DNA from: Ancrocorticia sp.
GTDB lineage: Bacteria > Actinomycetota > Actinomycetes > Actinomycetales > Actinomycetaceae
Assembly: GCA_022648165.1 (NCBI GenBank)
Contig: JALCLX010000010.1
Span: forward strand, 1-62,552
Direction: 5' to 3'
Length of the DNA stretch: 62,552 nucleotides
In this document: one piece after another, positions 8,236 to 17,197 of the stretch
Layout: each line of letters begins with the position of its first letter
How positions within the stretch are numbered: position 1 is the stretch's first letter
Translations under genes and position numbers: made by a program
The notes under the pieces: model-generated
Told to the model about the DNA's origin: nothing
The model's database searches: none
Seen by the model: the letters and a program-made list of their open reading frames with translations, nothing else

Positions 8236-8955
8236 CTAGGCGAAATGCCCGACGAGCAGCCCGATGCTGTACGTGACACCCATGGCCAGCAGTCCGCCGA
8301 CGATGTTTCGTAGGGTTGCCCGTAGCTGAGGTGCCCCGCCGAGTCTCGCAGAGATAGAACCAGTGATCGCCAGGGCAATCGTCACGGCAGCGACGGTGAT
8401 GGGCACTGCCACGGCTGCCGGTGTGGTGAGGATAGCGACGAACGGAATCAGCGCTCCACTCACAAAGGAAAGCATCGAGGCGAAGGCTGCGTGCCACGGA
8501 TTGGTGTATGCGTCAGGATCGATACCGAAGCGCCAGATTGACTGGGCACGCACGGCATCCTTTTGTGTGAGTTGAAACGCTACCTCTCTCGAAAGAGAAG
8601 GTGTTACCCCACGCGATTCGATGACCTCTGAGAGTGCGCGGAGTTCATGCTCCGGCTTCTGGCTCAGGCGGATCTTCTCCGCATTGACGATGGCGCGTTC
8701 CGTATCACGCTGCGTCGATACGGACACGTATTCTCCTGCCGCCATCGAGATTGCGCCGGCGACGACGCCCGCAACACCAGATGCGAACAAGGCTGTAGTG
8801 GAAACAGCGGCGCCAGCAACCCCCACCACGATCCCTGCCGTGGAGACGATGCCGTCATTCGCGCCGAGCACGGCAGCCCGGAGCCAGTTGAGTTTGCTTG
8901 CTATTTCCTGGTCTTCGGTCAAATCCTCTGCAGTGGTGTGCGCTGCGACAGTCAT
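8236..8955 (-). CDS. VIT1/CCC1-family iron or manganese transporter
   Basis: The 239-residue protein begins with a charged N-terminus and then LGANDGIVSTAGIVVGVAGA, the hallmark first helix of the VIT1/CCC1 family. A cytoplasmic Glu-rich loop and three more hydrophobic helices follow, five in all. Family members move Fe2+ or Mn2+ out of the cytoplasm or into compartments; substrate here is not known. The start chosen has CAGGAG seven bases upstream; a longer form without a site is less likely. It diverges from the universal stress protein gene, so both may belong to one stress response. Confidence 0.9.
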   Translation of the reverse strand: MTVAAHTTAEDLTEDQEIASKLNWLRAAVLGANDGIVSTAGIVVGVAGAAVSTTALFASGVAGVVAGAISMAAGEYVSVSTQRDTERAIVNAEKIRLSQKPEHELRALSEVIESRGVTPSLSREVAFQLTQKDAVRAQSIWRFGIDPDAYTNPWHAAFASMLSFVSGALIPFVAILTTPAAVAVPITVAAVTIALAITGSISARLGGAPQLRATLRNIVGGLLAMGVTYSIGLLVGHFA

Positions 8956-9113
8956 ATCGGAACTCCTGTGGCGGAACTGTGTCGCTGGAAATCTTCCAGG
9001 ATGGAACAAGTTCACAATACGGCCTTATTTGGAAATATTCCAGAAAGGGTTGCCTAACATGACCTTGCTGGGCGTCTGCAAGGGGCGGCGTCGGTGAGAT
9101 ATCCGGAATCGCG

Positions 9114-9133
9114 ACAGATTGTGGATAATCTGT
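9114..9133. promoter_or_regulatory. Inverted repeat in the VIT-usp divergent region
   Basis: ACAGATT (9114-9120) and AATCTGT (9127-9133) form a perfect 7-bp inverted repeat with a 6-bp spacer, a typical dimeric operator shape. A -10-like TATGGT (9175-9180) lies downstream toward the stress protein gene. Confidence 0.45.
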
Positions 9134-9214
9134 GCCCTTTGAACATCGTGCTCGTCATTGAGCGCCAAGCCCGGTATGGTTGGATGTGACGGAGATCTCA
9201 TGAGAGGAGTTCTG

Positions 9215-10078
9215 ATGACCGACGTATTTCCAGTGGTCGCAGGGACTGATGGTTCTGCAAAGGCGAGTGCCGCAGTTGACGAAGCGGCTGCATTCGCGCA
9301 GATGAGAGGGCTTCCGCTCACTTTGCTCTACGGGTTTGCCCCCTTGTATGGATACGCGGGTTTCGATCCGACTCCTCCTGCTGAGATCTTGGACGCGTGC
9401 CAAAAGGTGGTGGACGGTGAGGTTGAGCGCGTACGCAGCGCTCATCCTGAGCTCGTTGTGAAAAGTGCGGTTCCGATCGCTGATCCGGCCATAGCTTTGG
9501 TGGATGCATCGGCTGATGCTAGCGCGGTGTTCGTTGGCGCACGAGGCCTGGGAGCTGTCAGAAGGCTCTTGCTCGGCTCGGTATCCACCAAGGTTGCGAC
9601 ATATGCGAAGTGCCCAACCTTTGTGGTGCGCGGTCCAGTCGGAGACCCACACGGGCCTGTGGTGATTGGAATCTCGCCCGAATACGGTTCGCCGGAGGCG
9701 CTGCATTTCGGTTTCGCATACGCGCGAGAGCGTGGCTTGGCCGTGCGTGTGATTCAAGCACAGCAGCATGTGGCGGCTAACTTTGATTATCTTCCTCCGG
9801 ACGTGATGCGCGAAGTGATTGAGGACCAGATTCATGCTGCGGAAGAGCGCGCGCAACACGCTTTCGAAGCTGTTGCCGTCGATTATCCAGACGTCCACGC
9901 CAGCCTTGATATTCTTCCTGGACATGCCGTGGACGCGTTGCTTGACGCTGCGAAGGAAGCGAGCCTCGTCGTCGTCGGCAAGCACGGCGCACACAACGTA
10001 GCAGCGCGCCTGCTCGGCTCCGTGACCCTAGGTGTGCTTGGCAGCGCGCCGTTTGTAGCGGTGATTCCAAGCGAGTGA
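9215..10078 (+). CDS. Tandem-domain universal stress protein
   Basis: The 287-residue protein consists of two UspA domains. Each has the ATP-binding G-x2-G-x9-G-S pattern: residues 108-122 (GARGLG...GSVS) and a C-terminal copy (GKHGAHNVAARLLGSVT). The double-domain form is typical of actinobacteria, where such proteins are induced by hypoxia or stress. The start at 9215 is preceded by AGAGGAG with five-base spacing. It lies between hisD and hisC without apparent functional link. A 9-bp inverted repeat with one G-T pair around its stop (about 10071-10109) could act as a weak terminator. Confidence 0.93.
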   Translation: MTDVFPVVAGTDGSAKASAAVDEAAAFAQMRGLPLTLLYGFAPLYGYAGFDPTPPAEILDACQKVVDGEVERVRSAHPELVVKSAVPIADPAIALVDASADASAVFVGARGLGAVRRLLLGSVSTKVATYAKCPTFVVRGPVGDPHGPVVIGISPEYGSPEALHFGFAYARERGLAVRVIQAQQHVAANFDYLPPDVMREVIEDQIHAAEERAQHAFEAVAVDYPDVHASLDILPGHAVDALLDAAKEASLVVVGKHGAHNVAARLLGSVTLGVLGSAPFVAVIPSE

Positions 10079-10144
10079 CAGCACCGTCCTGCGCCCGCCC
10101 TGTCGCTCATTCGGACTAGGATCGCGCAATGCGCGCAGCTCTCG

Positions 10145-10150
10145 TAGGCT
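10145..10150 (+). promoter_or_regulatory. Leaderless -10 element for hisC operon
   Basis: TAGGCT ends six bases before the hisC GTG. The same hexamer is used at the same spacing for the DEDDh-UvrC gene. Confidence 0.55.
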
Positions 10151-10156
10151 TGTGGT

Positions 10157-11260
10157 GTGATCATTTTGCCGAAACGCCCCATTTTTGCGGGGGAGAGCCC
10201 CTACGGCGCACCGCAACTGAACGTGCCCGTGTGCCTGAATGTCAACGAGAATCCGTATGCCCCTTCGGAGAGCCTGGTGCAGGACATAGCGAACGCTGTG
10301 GCCGATGCAGCGAAGAGCTTGAACCGCTATCCCGACCGAGATTTCCCCGCTCTGCGGGATGATTTAGCGCACTACCTGGCAGACGAGGCCGGCGTTACAG
10401 TTGCGCCGGAGAATATCTGGGCAGCGAACGGATCCAACGAAGTGATGCTGCATTTGCTTCAAGCTTTCGCTGGACCAGGACGTACCGTAGTGTCATTCGC
10501 ACCCACGTACTCGATGTATCCCGAGTATGCGCGCGATACCGATTCGACGTGGGTTGCTGCTCCGCGTGCAGAGGATTTTCAGCTGGACATGAGCATTGTT
10601 CGCTCCGTTTTAGAAAGGGAGCGCCCAGCTATCGTCTTGCTGGCAAGCCCGAATAATCCCACCGGAACGGCGTTGCCACAAGACCAGCTCGCGGAGATTC
10701 TTGAGATCGCCCAAGAAACTGGGCCGGATACCGGGACAGCAAGCATCATCGTTGTCGACGAGGCGTATGCGGAGTTTCGCCGTGTAGGAGTTCCTTCGGC
10801 ACTCGAACTCTTGAACGCGAATCCACATCTGGTAGTTTCACGCACGATGTCGAAAGCATTTGGCGCGGCAGGTTTGCGCTTGGGGTACATGGCTGCCTCG
10901 CAGGAAATCGTTGATCAGGTTCGCATTGTTCGCCTGCCTTACCACCTTTCGGCACTAACTCAGGCTGCGGCGCGTGCGGCGCTGCGGCATCGTGCAGCAC
11001 TGCGCGGCCAGATCGCAGAATTGCGCGCGAGCCGCGATCGGCTCGCAGCCGACCTGAGTGGACTAGGCTTAGCAGTGGCACCTTCGGACGCAAACTTCGT
11101 GCTTTTCGGAACATTCTCGGATCGGCACGCGGTGTGGCAAGGGCTATTGGACCGTGGCGTTTTGATCAGAGAAGTTGGGCCTAAAGGCTGGCTTCGGGTC
11201 AGCGTAGGCACGCCCGCAGAGAATGCCACCTTTATGGCAGCACTCAAGGAGGTTATGTGA
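10157..11260 (+). CDS. hisC: Histidinol-phosphate aminotransferase
   Basis: HisC is a PLP enzyme that transaminates imidazole acetol phosphate with glutamate to give histidinol phosphate. The 367-residue protein shows [11 protein letters not shown] near the N-terminus, SPNNPTG at residues 164-170, DEAYAEF and the PLP lysine Lys233 in [12 protein letters not shown]. The GTG start is supported by the -10 hexamer six bases upstream. It heads a tight operon hisC-hisB-unknown-hisH-priA-SseB with overlapping or adjacent stops and starts. Confidence 0.95.
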   Translation: MIILPKRPIFAGESPYGAPQLNVPVCLNVNENPYAPSESLVQDIANAVADAAKSLNRYPDRDFPALRDDLAHYLADEAGVTVAPENIWAANGSNEVMLHLLQAFAGPGRTVVSFAPTYSMYPEYARDTDSTWVAAPRAEDFQLDMSIVRSVLERERPAIVLLASPNNPTGTALPQDQLAEILEIAQETGPDTGTASIIVVDEAYAEFRRVGVPSALELLNANPHLVVSRTMSKAFGAAGLRLGYMAASQEIVDQVRIVRLPYHLSALTQAAARAALRHRAALRGQIAELRASRDRLAADLSGLGLAVAPSDANFVLFGTFSDRHAVWQGLLDRGVLIREVGPKGWLRVSVGTPAENATFMAALKEVM

Positions 11261-11859
11261 TGGAGCGAAAGGCGCGGATTGAACGGTCCACATCGGAAAG
11301 CACCGTGAAATTGGAGATCAATCTGGACGGCACGGGCGAATCTCATATTTCCACCGGCGTCCCTTTCTACAATCACATGCTGACAGCGCTTTCGCGGCAT
11401 TCGCTGATCGATATATCTGTTGATGCGGTGGGAGATATCGATGTCGACGTGCATCACACCGTAGAAGATACTGCGATTTGCCTTGGGGAAGCCTTGAAAC
11501 AGGCACTCGGCGACAAGCGCGGAATTCGGCGTTTCGGCGAGGCGACAGTCCCATTAGACGAATCCTTAGCGCGAGCAGTGGTCGATATTTCTGGGCGCCC
11601 TTATCTGATACACGAAGGAGAACCGGAAGGCCAGCAATACCACCTGATTGGTGGACATTTCACGGGGTCTATGACACGCCATGTCTTCGAAGCTATTGCG
11701 TATCACGCCGGAATTTGCTTGCATATCGACCTCATCCGTGGCCGGGATCCGCATCACATCGTCGAAGCGCAATTCAAGGCGCTTGCGCGTGCCTTGCGCA
11801 TGGCTGTGGAACCAGATCCGCGTGTAACGGGCATACCATCGACCAAGGGGAGCCTGTAG
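11260..11859 (+). CDS. hisB: Imidazoleglycerol-phosphate dehydratase
   Basis: This 199-residue enzyme removes water from imidazoleglycerol phosphate. It is the mono-functional type without a histidinol-phosphatase domain, so that activity must be encoded elsewhere. The two manganese-binding His-rich motifs are present ([16 protein letters not shown] and [15 protein letters not shown]). The ATG at 11260 is preceded by AAGGAGG with a seven-base gap and overlaps the hisC stop. A GTG three bases earlier in the same frame is a less likely start. Confidence 0.95.
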   Translation: MERKARIERSTSESTVKLEINLDGTGESHISTGVPFYNHMLTALSRHSLIDISVDAVGDIDVDVHHTVEDTAICLGEALKQALGDKRGIRRFGEATVPLDESLARAVVDISGRPYLIHEGEPEGQQYHLIGGHFTGSMTRHVFEAIAYHAGICLHIDLIRGRDPHHIVEAQFKALARALRMAVEPDPRVTGIPSTKGSL

Positions 11860-11862
11860 GCC

Positions 11863-12462
11863 GTGGCGAAGATCAAAAGGTACGCTATCCTCACACCATT
11901 CGCGCGAGCGGATGTGGTGGCCGCGATCGCTGCGCTCCATCGCCTGGACGTCTACGTGCTTGCAACGAAATCGGGAGCACTTATTGTTCGCGAAATGCCG
12001 GTTGAACAGTACGACGAATGGGACATTCGCAATATCACGGGCCCAGATGAATCCGACGAGACACCGAAAGAGCCATCGGATGATGGGCATGCTGTGGCCG
12101 AGGTGTTTTCCAAGCTCTCCAAGTATGGTGTGGTGCTGATGATCGTGGATCTCTCCGATACCGAGGGGTTCGAAGAGGGCGTCTCCGGGCTGGTACGTGC
12201 CAGGAGGTATATGGCGGGAAAATCCGGTGAGGATATTCCCGCTGGCTTGCTGCTGAACGCAGTGGATCCGGTGATCGAACGGGTGATTTTGGGTGAAGTG
12301 AAGCCGCAGGATCAAGGTGCGATCTCCGCGATCGCACTCGAGGCAAACGACGTTGCTGATTTGTTAAATCTGTCCGGTGCGAACGGAGATTCGAAGAGTG
12401 GCGGCGCGGGAGAGAGCCACAAGAAGCGGCGATTTTTCGGGCGGAACAAGGGGAACGAGTGA
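11863..12462 (+). CDS. Unknown his-operon protein
   Basis: I do not recognise this 199-residue protein. The N-terminal 65 residues look folded and mixed alpha/beta (YAILTPFARADVVAAIAALHR). A middle domain has hydrophobic strands (VVLMIVDLSD, GLLLNAVDPVIERVIL). The last 30 residues are Gly/Ser/Lys/Arg rich and probably disordered. There is no signal peptide or membrane segment. It begins at a GTG with AAGGGGAG upstream and its stop overlaps the hisH start region, so it is translated as part of the histidine operon. A link to HisB or HisH is positional inference only. Confidence 0.75.
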   Translation: MAKIKRYAILTPFARADVVAAIAALHRLDVYVLATKSGALIVREMPVEQYDEWDIRNITGPDESDETPKEPSDDGHAVAEVFSKLSKYGVVLMIVDLSDTEGFEEGVSGLVRARRYMAGKSGEDIPAGLLLNAVDPVIERVILGEVKPQDQGAISAIALEANDVADLLNLSGANGDSKSGGAGESHKKRRFFGRNKGNE

Positions 12463-13091
12463 TGGCGAAAAAGGTGGCCGTGTTAGCGGCTGATACCGGC
12501 AACGTACGGTCCGTGGTACGGGCGCTCGAGAAAGTTGGCGCTGAGGTCGTGCTGACCGCGGAGGAGGGTGCGGTGATGAACGCGGATGGCCTGGTAGTTC
12601 CCGGCGTGGGTGCATTTGCGGCGGTGATGGAGAAGATCCGGCGGGTGAGGGCGGATCAATTCATTGAGCGCCGGATTGCTGGCGGCCGTGCTGTGCTCGG
12701 TATTTGCGTGGGTCTCCAAATCATGTTCGAGCAGGGAACGGAACACGGTGTGCATCGCGGACTCGGTGAATGGCCAGGATCTGTAGATCTTTTGCCAGCG
12801 GATATCGTTCCTCATATGGGATGGTCGCCGGTGCGGCCTGCCGAAGGCAGCCAACTATTTCGTGGTGTAGAAAATGAACGGTTCTACTTCGTCCATTCGT
12901 ACGCCGCACAGACCGATCCGGCGCGGACGATCGGCGGATCTCATCCGCCACTTGTCACCTGGGCGGACCACGGTGCACCCTTCGTGGCGGCGGTGGAGAA
13001 CGGGGTTCTCAATGCCACGCAATTCCATCCGGAAAAATCGGGAGATGCGGGCCAGCAGCTGCTGAAGAACTGGCTGGAGACTCTTGAATAA
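12462..13091 (+). CDS. hisH: Imidazole glycerol phosphate synthase, glutaminase subunit
   Basis: HisH hydrolyses glutamine and passes ammonia to HisF, which is not in this window. The 209-residue protein has the class I amidotransferase triad: Cys82 in GICVGLQ, and His and Glu in QFHPEKSG near the C-terminus. PGVGAFAAVM lies upstream as expected. The ATG is preceded by AAGGGG eight bases away; a GTG three bases earlier is possible. Confidence 0.95.
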   Translation: MAKKVAVLAADTGNVRSVVRALEKVGAEVVLTAEEGAVMNADGLVVPGVGAFAAVMEKIRRVRADQFIERRIAGGRAVLGICVGLQIMFEQGTEHGVHRGLGEWPGSVDLLPADIVPHMGWSPVRPAEGSQLFRGVENERFYFVHSYAAQTDPARTIGGSHPPLVTWADHGAPFVAAVENGVLNATQFHPEKSGDAGQQLLKNWLETLE

Positions 13092-13164
13092 CGCCCGTTG
13101 ATAATGGGCAGGTAATGAATTGAAGGCGTTGCATGGACAGCGCAGCGGCGCCAAGGAGGAACGT

Positions 13165-13905
13165 ATGGGTGACGCATTGGCATTGCAACTTCTGCCGGCG
13201 GTGGATGTAGTGAACGGGCAGGCCGTTCGCTTGATGCAAGGCGAAGCAGGAACAGAACAGTCATATGGAGCTCCAGAAGAGGCGGTGGAGCGCTTCATAG
13301 CTGAGGGCGCCACCTGGATCCATTTGGTCGATCTGGACGCAGCCTTCGGCAGAGGATCAAATCACGCGCTTTTGGCGCGCATTGTGGGATCGCTTTCCGT
13401 GAACGTTGAGCTATCTGGTGGTATCCGGGACGACGCGAGCTTGGAACAGGCACTCGAGGCTGGCGCAACCCGTGTGAATATCGGCACGGCTGCGCTGGAG
13501 AATCCCGAGTGGACTGCTCAGGTGATCGAAAAGTACGGTGACAAGGTAGCTGTGGGCTTGGATGTGCGGGGCGAGACGCTGGCTGCGCGTGGCTGGACAA
13601 AAGAGGGCGGGAACCTCTGGGATGTGTTGGCGCGTTTGGACGAGGCAGGTTGCTCACGGTACGTAGTCACGGATGTTACGAAAGATGGAACGTTACGTGG
13701 GCCGAACATTCAGCTTTTGAGCGCTGTGGCACAGCGCGCGCATGCGCCGGTCGTCGCTTCCGGCGGAGTTTCGTCTCTGGACGATCTGCGGGCGTTGCGG
13801 GCATTGGTGCCGCAGGGCGTGGATAGTGCAATAGTGGGTAAGGCTCTCTACGCTGGCGCCTTTACGCTCCGCGAGGCCATTGATGTGGCGGGAGAGCAGC
13901 GGTAG
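13165..13905 (+). CDS. priA: Phosphoribosyl isomerase A (HisA, likely bifunctional HisA/TrpF)
   Basis: This 246-residue (beta-alpha)8 barrel isomerises ProFAR to PRFAR in histidine synthesis. The N-terminal [15 protein letters not shown] carries the first catalytic Asp (Asp14), and [14 protein letters not shown] the second. In actinobacteria this enzyme (PriA) often also performs the TrpF reaction of tryptophan synthesis. No trpF is present here, though trpD is, so dual use is plausible but not proven. The start has AAGGAGG upstream. The stop overlaps the next GTG by one base. Confidence 0.93.
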   Translation: MGDALALQLLPAVDVVNGQAVRLMQGEAGTEQSYGAPEEAVERFIAEGATWIHLVDLDAAFGRGSNHALLARIVGSLSVNVELSGGIRDDASLEQALEAGATRVNIGTAALENPEWTAQVIEKYGDKVAVGLDVRGETLAARGWTKEGGNLWDVLARLDEAGCSRYVVTDVTKDGTLRGPNIQLLSAVAQRAHAPVVASGGVSSLDDLRALRALVPQGVDSAIVGKALYAGAFTLREAIDVAGEQR

Positions 13906-14621
13906 TGGACCCGTCGCTTTTACTCCGCCCGAACCCGTTTTCTGGAGACGACGGTTCGCTTGAACCTGCGATGGCGGAGGCGCTGGCACTAGAAGATCCC
14001 GGCAAGAGAGTTGAAGCGATCGTCGCTGCGCTTCACAAGGGCAGGGTGTTCGCCGCTGTGCGGCCTCACGCAAAAACCGACGAAGACCAACCAGGCGAGG
14101 GTACTGCGGAAGCCGCGGCGCAGCAGGCGAGCGACGACGTCGTTCCAGCGCCGGGAGGCCGGCAGGCGGTTCCCGTTTTTACATCAATGCGCGCGCTTGC
14201 GGCGTTTGCTGCCGACGCGCGGCCGCTTCCCGTCAAAGCGAAAGATATGGCCGCGTTGACTCTGACGAAGACAGGAATCCTGGCTCTTGATCCCCGTGTG
14301 GGGAGCGCTTCCGCCGAATGCTACATTGGACGCAGTGCGGTAGCTGCGATCGCATCGGGCGAGGAGTGGACTCCACCGTGGCATGACCCGGCTGTGTTGG
14401 AGCGCATTAAGGGAGCGATCGCTGAGGAGCGGGCCGCATACGGCGTGCGTATTCGCAGTACGCGCAAAGGGGTGGTACAAATCCTGGTGAACGTGTATTC
14501 ATCGAGTATGCGCGGGGAGGTGGCGCGCGCAGTACAGACCTTGGTTGCACTTATCGCGCACGATCCCTATTTGAGCGCACGCTTCGATATGGTGGAAATA
14601 GTGCCCGTGCGGGTAGTTTGA
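13905..14621 (+). CDS. SseB-family protein
   Basis: The 238-residue protein contains the SseB N-terminal fold: AVPVFTSMRALAAF followed by PLPVKAKDMAALTL and ILALDP. An SseB-like gene directly after priA and before infC is a conserved arrangement in actinobacteria. SseB homologues are implicated in sulfurtransferase or stress functions, but this group has no settled role. Translation is coupled to priA. The region after its stop holds a diverged tandem repeat rather than a terminator. Confidence 0.82.
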   Translation: MDPSLLLRPNPFSGDDGSLEPAMAEALALEDPGKRVEAIVAALHKGRVFAAVRPHAKTDEDQPGEGTAEAAAQQASDDVVPAPGGRQAVPVFTSMRALAAFAADARPLPVKAKDMAALTLTKTGILALDPRVGSASAECYIGRSAVAAIASGEEWTPPWHDPAVLERIKGAIAEERAAYGVRIRSTRKGVVQILVNVYSSSMRGEVARAVQTLVALIAHDPYLSARFDMVEIVPVRVV

Positions 14622-14637
14622 TCAGCCGGCGCAGCGT

Positions 14638-14702
14638 AATCTCCGCCAACGAAAGTACCGAATTCTCCGCCAACCAGAGCGCCGAATTCCGTGTAAACGA
14701 GA
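14638..14702 (+). repeat. Diverged tandem repeat after SseB gene
   Basis: Two copies share CTCCGCCAAC then GCCGAATT-like ends (14641 and 14665, period 24). A third weaker copy (TTCCGTGTAAACGAGAG) extends to 14702. It starts 17 bp past the stop. Confidence 0.7.
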
Positions 14703-14742
14703 GGAAACACACACCGGACCGTGCCGTTTGGGGCCTTATCTA

Positions 14743-14773
14743 TTGCGAAATGCGCACGCTGACGTGGTAGAGT
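14743..14773 (+). promoter_or_regulatory. Candidate infC operon promoter
   Basis: TTGCGA (14743-14748) and TAGAGT (14768-14773) are separated by 19 bp, slightly long. Transcription from about 14780 would give a leader of roughly 145 nt before infC. Confidence 0.45.
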
Positions 14774-14779
14774 ACATGG

Positions 14780-14923
14780 CGACAAAACCGGCAGATGGCC
14801 GGTGTGCAAGCGGAGAAATCCCACCTCGTGCCCTCTGGGTGCCGGGTTCTTACGGCCGGACGGCTGTGTGCTCGTTGGGAGTACTCCGTGCGCATTGCAT
14901 GTTGAGGAAACGAAGGAGCAGCC
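14780..14923 (+). promoter_or_regulatory. Structured 5' leader of infC operon
   Basis: The leader has a 6-bp hairpin ACCGGC-agatg-GCCGGT (14787-14803), a G/C-rich middle that could pair in several ways, and the palindrome GGAGTACTCC (14878-14887). AAGGAG (14913-14918) is the ribosome site. Leaders of infC-rpmI-rplT operons are often bound by L20 or IF3 for feedback control; the class of this one is not recognised. Confidence 0.4.
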
Positions 14924-15544
14924 ATTAACAACGAACCACGAGTCAATGAGCGCATTCTCGCCACGCAGGTACGCCTTGTGGGGCCAGGGGGCGAACAAGT
15001 AGGCGTTGTACGGGTTGACGACGCGCTGCGTTTGGCGGAGGAAGCGGGCTTGGACCTGGTTGAAGTCGCTCCGAACTCCAATCCGCCCGTAGCAAAGCTC
15101 ATGGACTACGGAAAGTTCAAGTATGAATCCGCGCAAAAGGCTCGCGAGGCGCGCCGCAACCAGGCGAACATGGTGGTGAAGTCCATTCGCATCGGGTTGA
15201 AGATCGATGAGAACGATTACAACACGAAGAGAGCGCAGGCGGAACGCTTCCTCAACGGTGGAGACAAAGTCAAGTTTGATTTGCGCTTCAAGGGGCGCGA
15301 GCAGTCACGGCCGGAGATGGGCGTGAAGCTGCTTCGGGGCATCGCAGAAGACCTTTCTGAGGTGTCAACTATCGAAGCTGCACCGCGTGCCGAAGGCCGC
15401 AACATGTCGATGGTATTGGCTCCAGTTCGGAAGAAATCGGAGGCCAAGTCAGACCAGCGCCGGCGGCGCGAAGCCGAACGGGACCAGAGGCGTGCACGCG
15501 AAACCGAACGCGCGGCCAAAGTGAGTGGCGCTCACGGCGAATAG
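14924..15544 (+). CDS. infC: Translation initiation factor IF-3 (AUU start)
   Basis: IF-3 keeps ribosomal subunits apart and proofreads the start codon. The expected N-terminus NEPRVNERILATQVRLVGPGG is encoded in frame upstream of the first GTG and can only be reached from an ATT at 14924, five bases after AAGGAG. A non-canonical AUU start is the known device by which IF-3 represses its own mRNA, so autoregulation is likely. The 206-residue protein has the usual N domain, Lys-rich linker and C domain, plus a Lys/Arg/Glu-rich tail of about 30 residues. Confidence 0.93.
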   Translation: MNNEPRVNERILATQVRLVGPGGEQVGVVRVDDALRLAEEAGLDLVEVAPNSNPPVAKLMDYGKFKYESAQKAREARRNQANMVVKSIRIGLKIDENDYNTKRAQAERFLNGGDKVKFDLRFKGREQSRPEMGVKLLRGIAEDLSEVSTIEAAPRAEGRNMSMVLAPVRKKSEAKSDQRRRREAERDQRRARETERAAKVSGAHGE

Positions 15545-15630
15545 CACGAACGTTGCAGAGATCATGCTGGTGATGACCAGCGACTATAGAAACCGCCGCG
15601 CAATTGCGTGGCCCGAGTGAGGGGCTAGAA

Positions 15631-15825
15631 ATGCCTAAGAACAAGACGCACTCTGGTGCGAAGAAGCGTTTTCGCGTAACTGGAAGTGGAAAGATTATGC
15701 GCGAGCAGGCGAACAAGCGCCACCTTCTGGAACACAAATCGTCGCGCCGCACCCGCAGGCTCTCTAAGGACCAGGTCCTTGATGGAGCGAACGCAAAACA
15801 GACTAAGACCCTTCTTGGGCTCTGA
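15631..15825 (+). CDS. rpmI: Ribosomal protein L35
   Basis: This 64-residue basic protein begins [20 protein letters not shown], the L35 signature, and is of normal length. It belongs to the 50S subunit. It lies between infC and rplT in the standard order. The start is preceded by GAGGGG; an in-frame GTG nine codons earlier gives an atypical N-terminus and is rejected. Confidence 0.97.
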   Translation: MPKNKTHSGAKKRFRVTGSGKIMREQANKRHLLEHKSSRRTRRLSKDQVLDGANAKQTKTLLGL

Positions 15826-15846
15826 GAATTAGGGAGGAGCGTCGTT

Positions 15847-16230
15847 ATGGCACGCGTCAAGCGTTCAGTCAACGCAAAGAAGAAGCGCCGGGTTGTTCTT
15901 GATCGGGCTTCCGGTTACCGCGGTCAGCGGTCTCGCCTGTACCGTAAGGCGAAGGAGCAGGTTACGCACTCGATGGTGTACAGCTATCGGGATCGCAAGG
16001 TTCGCAAAAGCGAATTCCGTAAGCTGTGGATCACGCGTATCAACGCCGGCTGCCGTGCGGAAGGCATGACGTACAACCGCTTCATCCAGGGTCTGAACCT
16101 GGCTGGCGTCGAGGTCAACCGCAAGCAGCTCGCCGAAATGGCCGTGAACGATCCCACCGCATTCAAGGCAGTAGTGGATATCGCGAAGAAAGCGCTTCCT
16201 GAGGATGTCAACGCACCTAAGGCTGCGTGA
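15847..16230 (+). CDS. rplT: Ribosomal protein L20
   Basis: The 127-residue protein has the L20 opening [15 protein letters not shown] and the conserved [17 protein letters not shown] and YSYRDR segments. L20 is an early 50S assembly protein that binds 23S rRNA and, in several bacteria, its own operon leader. A GGGAGGAG ribosome site precedes it and a strong terminator follows, closing the infC operon. Confidence 0.97.
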   Translation: MARVKRSVNAKKKRRVVLDRASGYRGQRSRLYRKAKEQVTHSMVYSYRDRKVRKSEFRKLWITRINAGCRAEGMTYNRFIQGLNLAGVEVNRKQLAEMAVNDPTAFKAVVDIAKKALPEDVNAPKAA

Positions 16231-16245
16231 CATCTGATCTGGCTG

Positions 16246-16281
16246 AAGGGCCCGGAACACACGTTCCGGGCCCTTCTTCTT
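16246..16281 (+). terminator. infC-rpmI-rplT terminator
   Basis: A 13-bp perfect stem (16246-16258 with 16263-16275) with an ACAC loop is followed by CTTCTT, shortly past the rplT stop. Confidence 0.88.
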
Positions 16282-16299
16282 CCTGCACGGCGTCACGTG

Positions 16300-16329
16300 T
16301 TGGAGCAATCGGGCTGATGGCCCTAGGGT
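16300..16329 (+). promoter_or_regulatory. Leaderless promoter of rRNA methyltransferase gene
   Basis: TTGGAG, an 18-bp spacer and TAGGGT (16324-16329) precede the ATG at 16337 by seven bases. This is one of the few leaderless candidates here with a recognisable -35. Confidence 0.6.
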
Positions 16330-16336
16330 TGAGGGC

Positions 16337-17197
16337 ATGACTATGAGGATCAAGCCCGCTACTCGCGCCGCCCTGGGACGCGCACAGAACCTTCACCGCC
16401 GGGAGGCTCGCACACGCTACAAGCAGTTCCTGGTGGAGGGGCCGCAGGCGGTCCGTGAGATCCTCACTTACCAACCGCGGCTGGTTCGCGATCTCTTTGC
16501 CGAAGAGAACGCACTGCGTGCCCACGCGGATATTCGCTCTCTCGCAGATGAACACAGCGTCTGGACGCACGTCGCGGATCCGGACGATTTCCGTGAGCTT
16601 TCGTCAAATGCTCAGGGTGTTCTGGTGGTCGCAGACGTGCCCAACCAGCCGAGTATTCGGGACCTTTTGCCCTCTGCTCGGATCGTGCTTGCAACTGCCG
16701 CAGTCTCCGATCCTGGCAATGTTGGGACTATTGTCCGTTCTGCGGACGCCGCTGGCGCTGATGCCGTTTTTCTTGGTCAAGGAAGCGCGGAGGCCTTTTC
16801 GCCCAAGGTTGTTCGTTCCACAGTAGGGTCTCTATTCCATCTGCCTTGTGTAACGGGGGTGGATTTCACGGATCTCGTGGAAGCTGCGCACGAGGCCGGG
16901 CTGCAAGTCTTGATAGCCGATGCCCAAGGCGACTGGGAGCTGACTCGGCTTATCGAAGCGGCTGGTGAGAGGCGGTTTTTGGGAGTCAGGGCCGACGCTC
17001 CAGATCTCACGCGGCCAACCGTGTGGGTGGTGGGAAATGAGGCTCATGGCTTCCAGGGACTGGATGTGAGTGCGGCTGACGCGAGTGTCTCGATCCCGAT
17101 CTTTGGTAAAGCGGAGTCCTTGAATGTTTCTATGGCGGCGGCTCTGTGTGTGTACATTTCTCGCCTGATACGGCCGGGGGACGACGTCGCCCGGTAG
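16337..17197 (+). CDS. TrmH/SpoU-family RNA 2'-O-methyltransferase
   Basis: This 286-residue SPOUT enzyme transfers a methyl group from SAM to a ribose in rRNA or tRNA. The three SpoU motifs are present: DPGNVGTIVRSADAAG, VVGNEAHGF and IPIFGKAESLNVSMAAALCVY, which build the SAM-binding knot. The N-terminal 100 residues form the substrate-binding domain. A methyltransferase gene after rplT is common in actinobacteria, often followed by pheST, which here lies 6 kb away. The RNA target is not predictable. The start is fixed by the promoter spacing. Confidence 0.92.
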   Translation: MTMRIKPATRAALGRAQNLHRREARTRYKQFLVEGPQAVREILTYQPRLVRDLFAEENALRAHADIRSLADEHSVWTHVADPDDFRELSSNAQGVLVVADVPNQPSIRDLLPSARIVLATAAVSDPGNVGTIVRSADAAGADAVFLGQGSAEAFSPKVVRSTVGSLFHLPCVTGVDFTDLVEAAHEAGLQVLIADAQGDWELTRLIEAAGERRFLGVRADAPDLTRPTVWVVGNEAHGFQGLDVSAADASVSIPIFGKAESLNVSMAAALCVYISRLIRPGDDVAR

